Of a DNA stretch of 22,283 nucleotides, positions 21,593 through 22,283 are shown one piece after another (position 1 is the first letter of the stretch; each line of letters starts with the position of its first letter). The notes beneath the pieces are model-generated. The model saw only the letters and a list, made by a program, of their open reading frames with translations, was not told the origin of the DNA and ran no database searches. The DNA lies in assembly GCA_030627625.1 (NCBI GenBank), contig DAOURR010000039.1, forward strand, positions 1 to 22,283, given 5' to 3'. Both the position numbers and the translations under genes were made by a program. The stretch comes from UBA3103 sp002365855 (GTDB lineage Bacteria; Bacillota; Desulfotomaculia; Desulfotomaculales; Pelotomaculaceae).

Positions 21593-22000
21593 CTATTCTT
21601 CTATAACCTTGACCATAACCTCCCTCTGCCTGGGCCCGTCAAATTCACAAAAAAACAGGCCTTGCCAGGTTCCGAGAAGCAGCCTGCCTCTATTGATAAA
21701 AACGGAAAGGGAAACTCCGACAAGTGACGATTTGATATGAGCCGCCGAGTTTCCCTCAATATGCCTGTAACCGTCATTAAAGGGTATAAATTTTTTTAGT
21801 TCCATAAGAATGTCTTCTATTACGGTCGGATCGGCGTTTTCATTTATGGTCAGTCCCGCAGTGGTATGAGGAACAAAGATTTTTGCCGTGCCTTCCTCAA
21901 TCCCGCTCTGCGACACGATGCGCTCAACTTCCGCGGTAATGTCCAAAAGCTGGGTCCTCTCCCTCGTCAGCACCTCTAAGGTATATATTTTTGTTCCCAC
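21593..22000 (-). CDS. yjbQ: YjbQ/UPF0047 family protein
   Basis: This 135-aa single-domain protein has the conserved family residues VPHTTAGLTINENADP (43-58), YRHIEGNSAAHIKSSL and LGTWQGLFFCEFDGPR. The His/Asn/Glu cluster suggests a metal or phosphate site. E. coli YjbQ has weak thiamine-phosphate synthase activity in vitro or by suppression, so databases call the family a secondary thiamine-phosphate synthase; the real role is unsettled. The start is GTG 22000, with AGGAG 8 nt upstream. It is monocistronic, with no thiamine genes nearby. Confidence 0.92.
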   Translation of the reverse strand: MGTKIYTLEVLTRERTQLLDITAEVERIVSQSGIEEGTAKIFVPHTTAGLTINENADPTVIEDILMELKKFIPFNDGYRHIEGNSAAHIKSSLVGVSLSVFINRGRLLLGTWQGLFFCEFDGPRQREVMVKVIEE

Positions 22001-22132
22001 ATTGACAGCTCCTTAAGCTAGGGTTTAACCAGGCTTGAGATATTTTTTTATTCTTTATAACATTTATAGCAGGTTCTGTCTATAATCTTTTGTGATCCTA
22101 GCCAAAACCTTATAAAATGTCCGGTCTTTTAC

Positions 22133-22161
22133 AAAAAAACATCCTGTTTTTATCCAGGATG
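22133..22161 (-). terminator. Intrinsic terminator for a minus-strand gene at the right edge
   Basis: On the minus strand, CATCCTG-8 nt-CAGGATG (22161-22140) is followed by T7 (A-run 22133-22139 on plus). It implies a minus-strand transcript arriving from beyond or near the right edge. Confidence 0.8.
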
Positions 22162-22172
22162 ACTTTTCATTG

Positions 22173-22283
22173 TTAGTTTATTACAGGACTTATGCAGTTG
22201 ATGGAAAATAACACCAGTGCATAACCCAAAAATATTTTTAAAATAGGCCCAGATAATTCCAAAAAGGCTTGACATTTTCTGAA
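22173..22283 (-). CDS. Possible C-terminal fragment of a minus-strand membrane protein
   Basis: One minus-strand frame is open from the window edge for 36 codons and ends in TAA at 22173, 12 nt before the terminator stem. The peptide is hydrophobic (GPILKIFLGYALVLFSINCI). The terminator supports a gene end here. However, a second frame also stays open across this stretch and 36 codons is too few to identify a family, so it remains tentative. Confidence 0.3.
   Translation of the reverse strand, partial: FRKCQAFLELSGPILKIFLGYALVLFSINCISPVIN

Overview
The window looks like a chromosomal stretch of an anaerobic, spore-forming, Gram-positive Clostridia-type bacterium. Pointers are a SleB-type cortex hydrolase, a DnaD/DnaI-like primosome pair, an Asp23 (Gls24) domain protein, strong AGGAGG ribosome binding sites with frequent TTG/GTG starts, and a block of Wood-Ljungdahl (reductive acetyl-CoA) pathway genes. 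A Desulfotomaculum/Pelotomaculum-like Peptococcaceae member would fit, but that is inference from gene content.

Layout. 1-1279 (-): penicillin-binding protein 1A-type gene, cut by the left edge. 1426-2268 (+): P-loop ATPase fused to an Asp23 domain. 2289-2978 (-): LysM-SleB hydrolase. 3152-4759 (-): DnaD-like protein followed by DnaC/DnaI-like helicase loader, with a good promoter. 4913-5641 (-): HAD phosphatase. 5744-6685 (-): cysteine synthase. 6916-8442 (-): divergent ATP-type PEP carboxykinase. 8772-9782 (+): GAPDH, divergent from PEPCK with facing promoters. 9785-16643 (-): six-gene methyl-branch operon acsC-acsV-acsD-acsE-metV-metF. 17013-17274 (+): tRNA-Pro, tRNA-Glu, tRNA-Lys. 17283-17663 (-): 126-aa hypothetical. 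17868-18017 (-): possible 49-aa gene. 18236-18322 (+): tRNA-Leu. 18390-18593 (-): small membrane protein. 18765-19721 (+): patatin-like phospholipase. 19897-21575 (+): ACT-domain gene interrupted by an in-frame TAG, then its usual partner UPF0210. 21593-22000 (-): YjbQ family. The right edge holds an intrinsic terminator and perhaps the tail of a further minus-strand gene.

How the genes work together. MetF/MetV would make methyl-tetrahydrofolate. AcsE moves the methyl group to the corrinoid of AcsC/AcsD, and AcsV re-reduces inactive corrinoid. The CODH/acetyl-CoA synthase catalytic genes (acsA, acsB) and the Hdr/Mvh-type electron partners of MetVF are not in this window. PEPCK and GAPDH lie back to back and suit carbon flow between acetyl-CoA-derived C4 acids and sugars.

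No complete mobile element, CRISPR array or obvious defence system is visible. The most unusual items are: an amber codon at a glutamine position in the ACT gene, behind a leader that looks like a transcription attenuator; acsE with its Shine-Dalgarno placed on an ATA codon; four 11-bp-spaced direct repeats abutting the -10 of the 126-aa gene; an orphan plus-strand terminator opposite the acsC upstream region that may end a small RNA; the P-loop/Asp23 fusion; and a three-codon ORF that takes the well-spaced ribosome binding site of the PBP gene.
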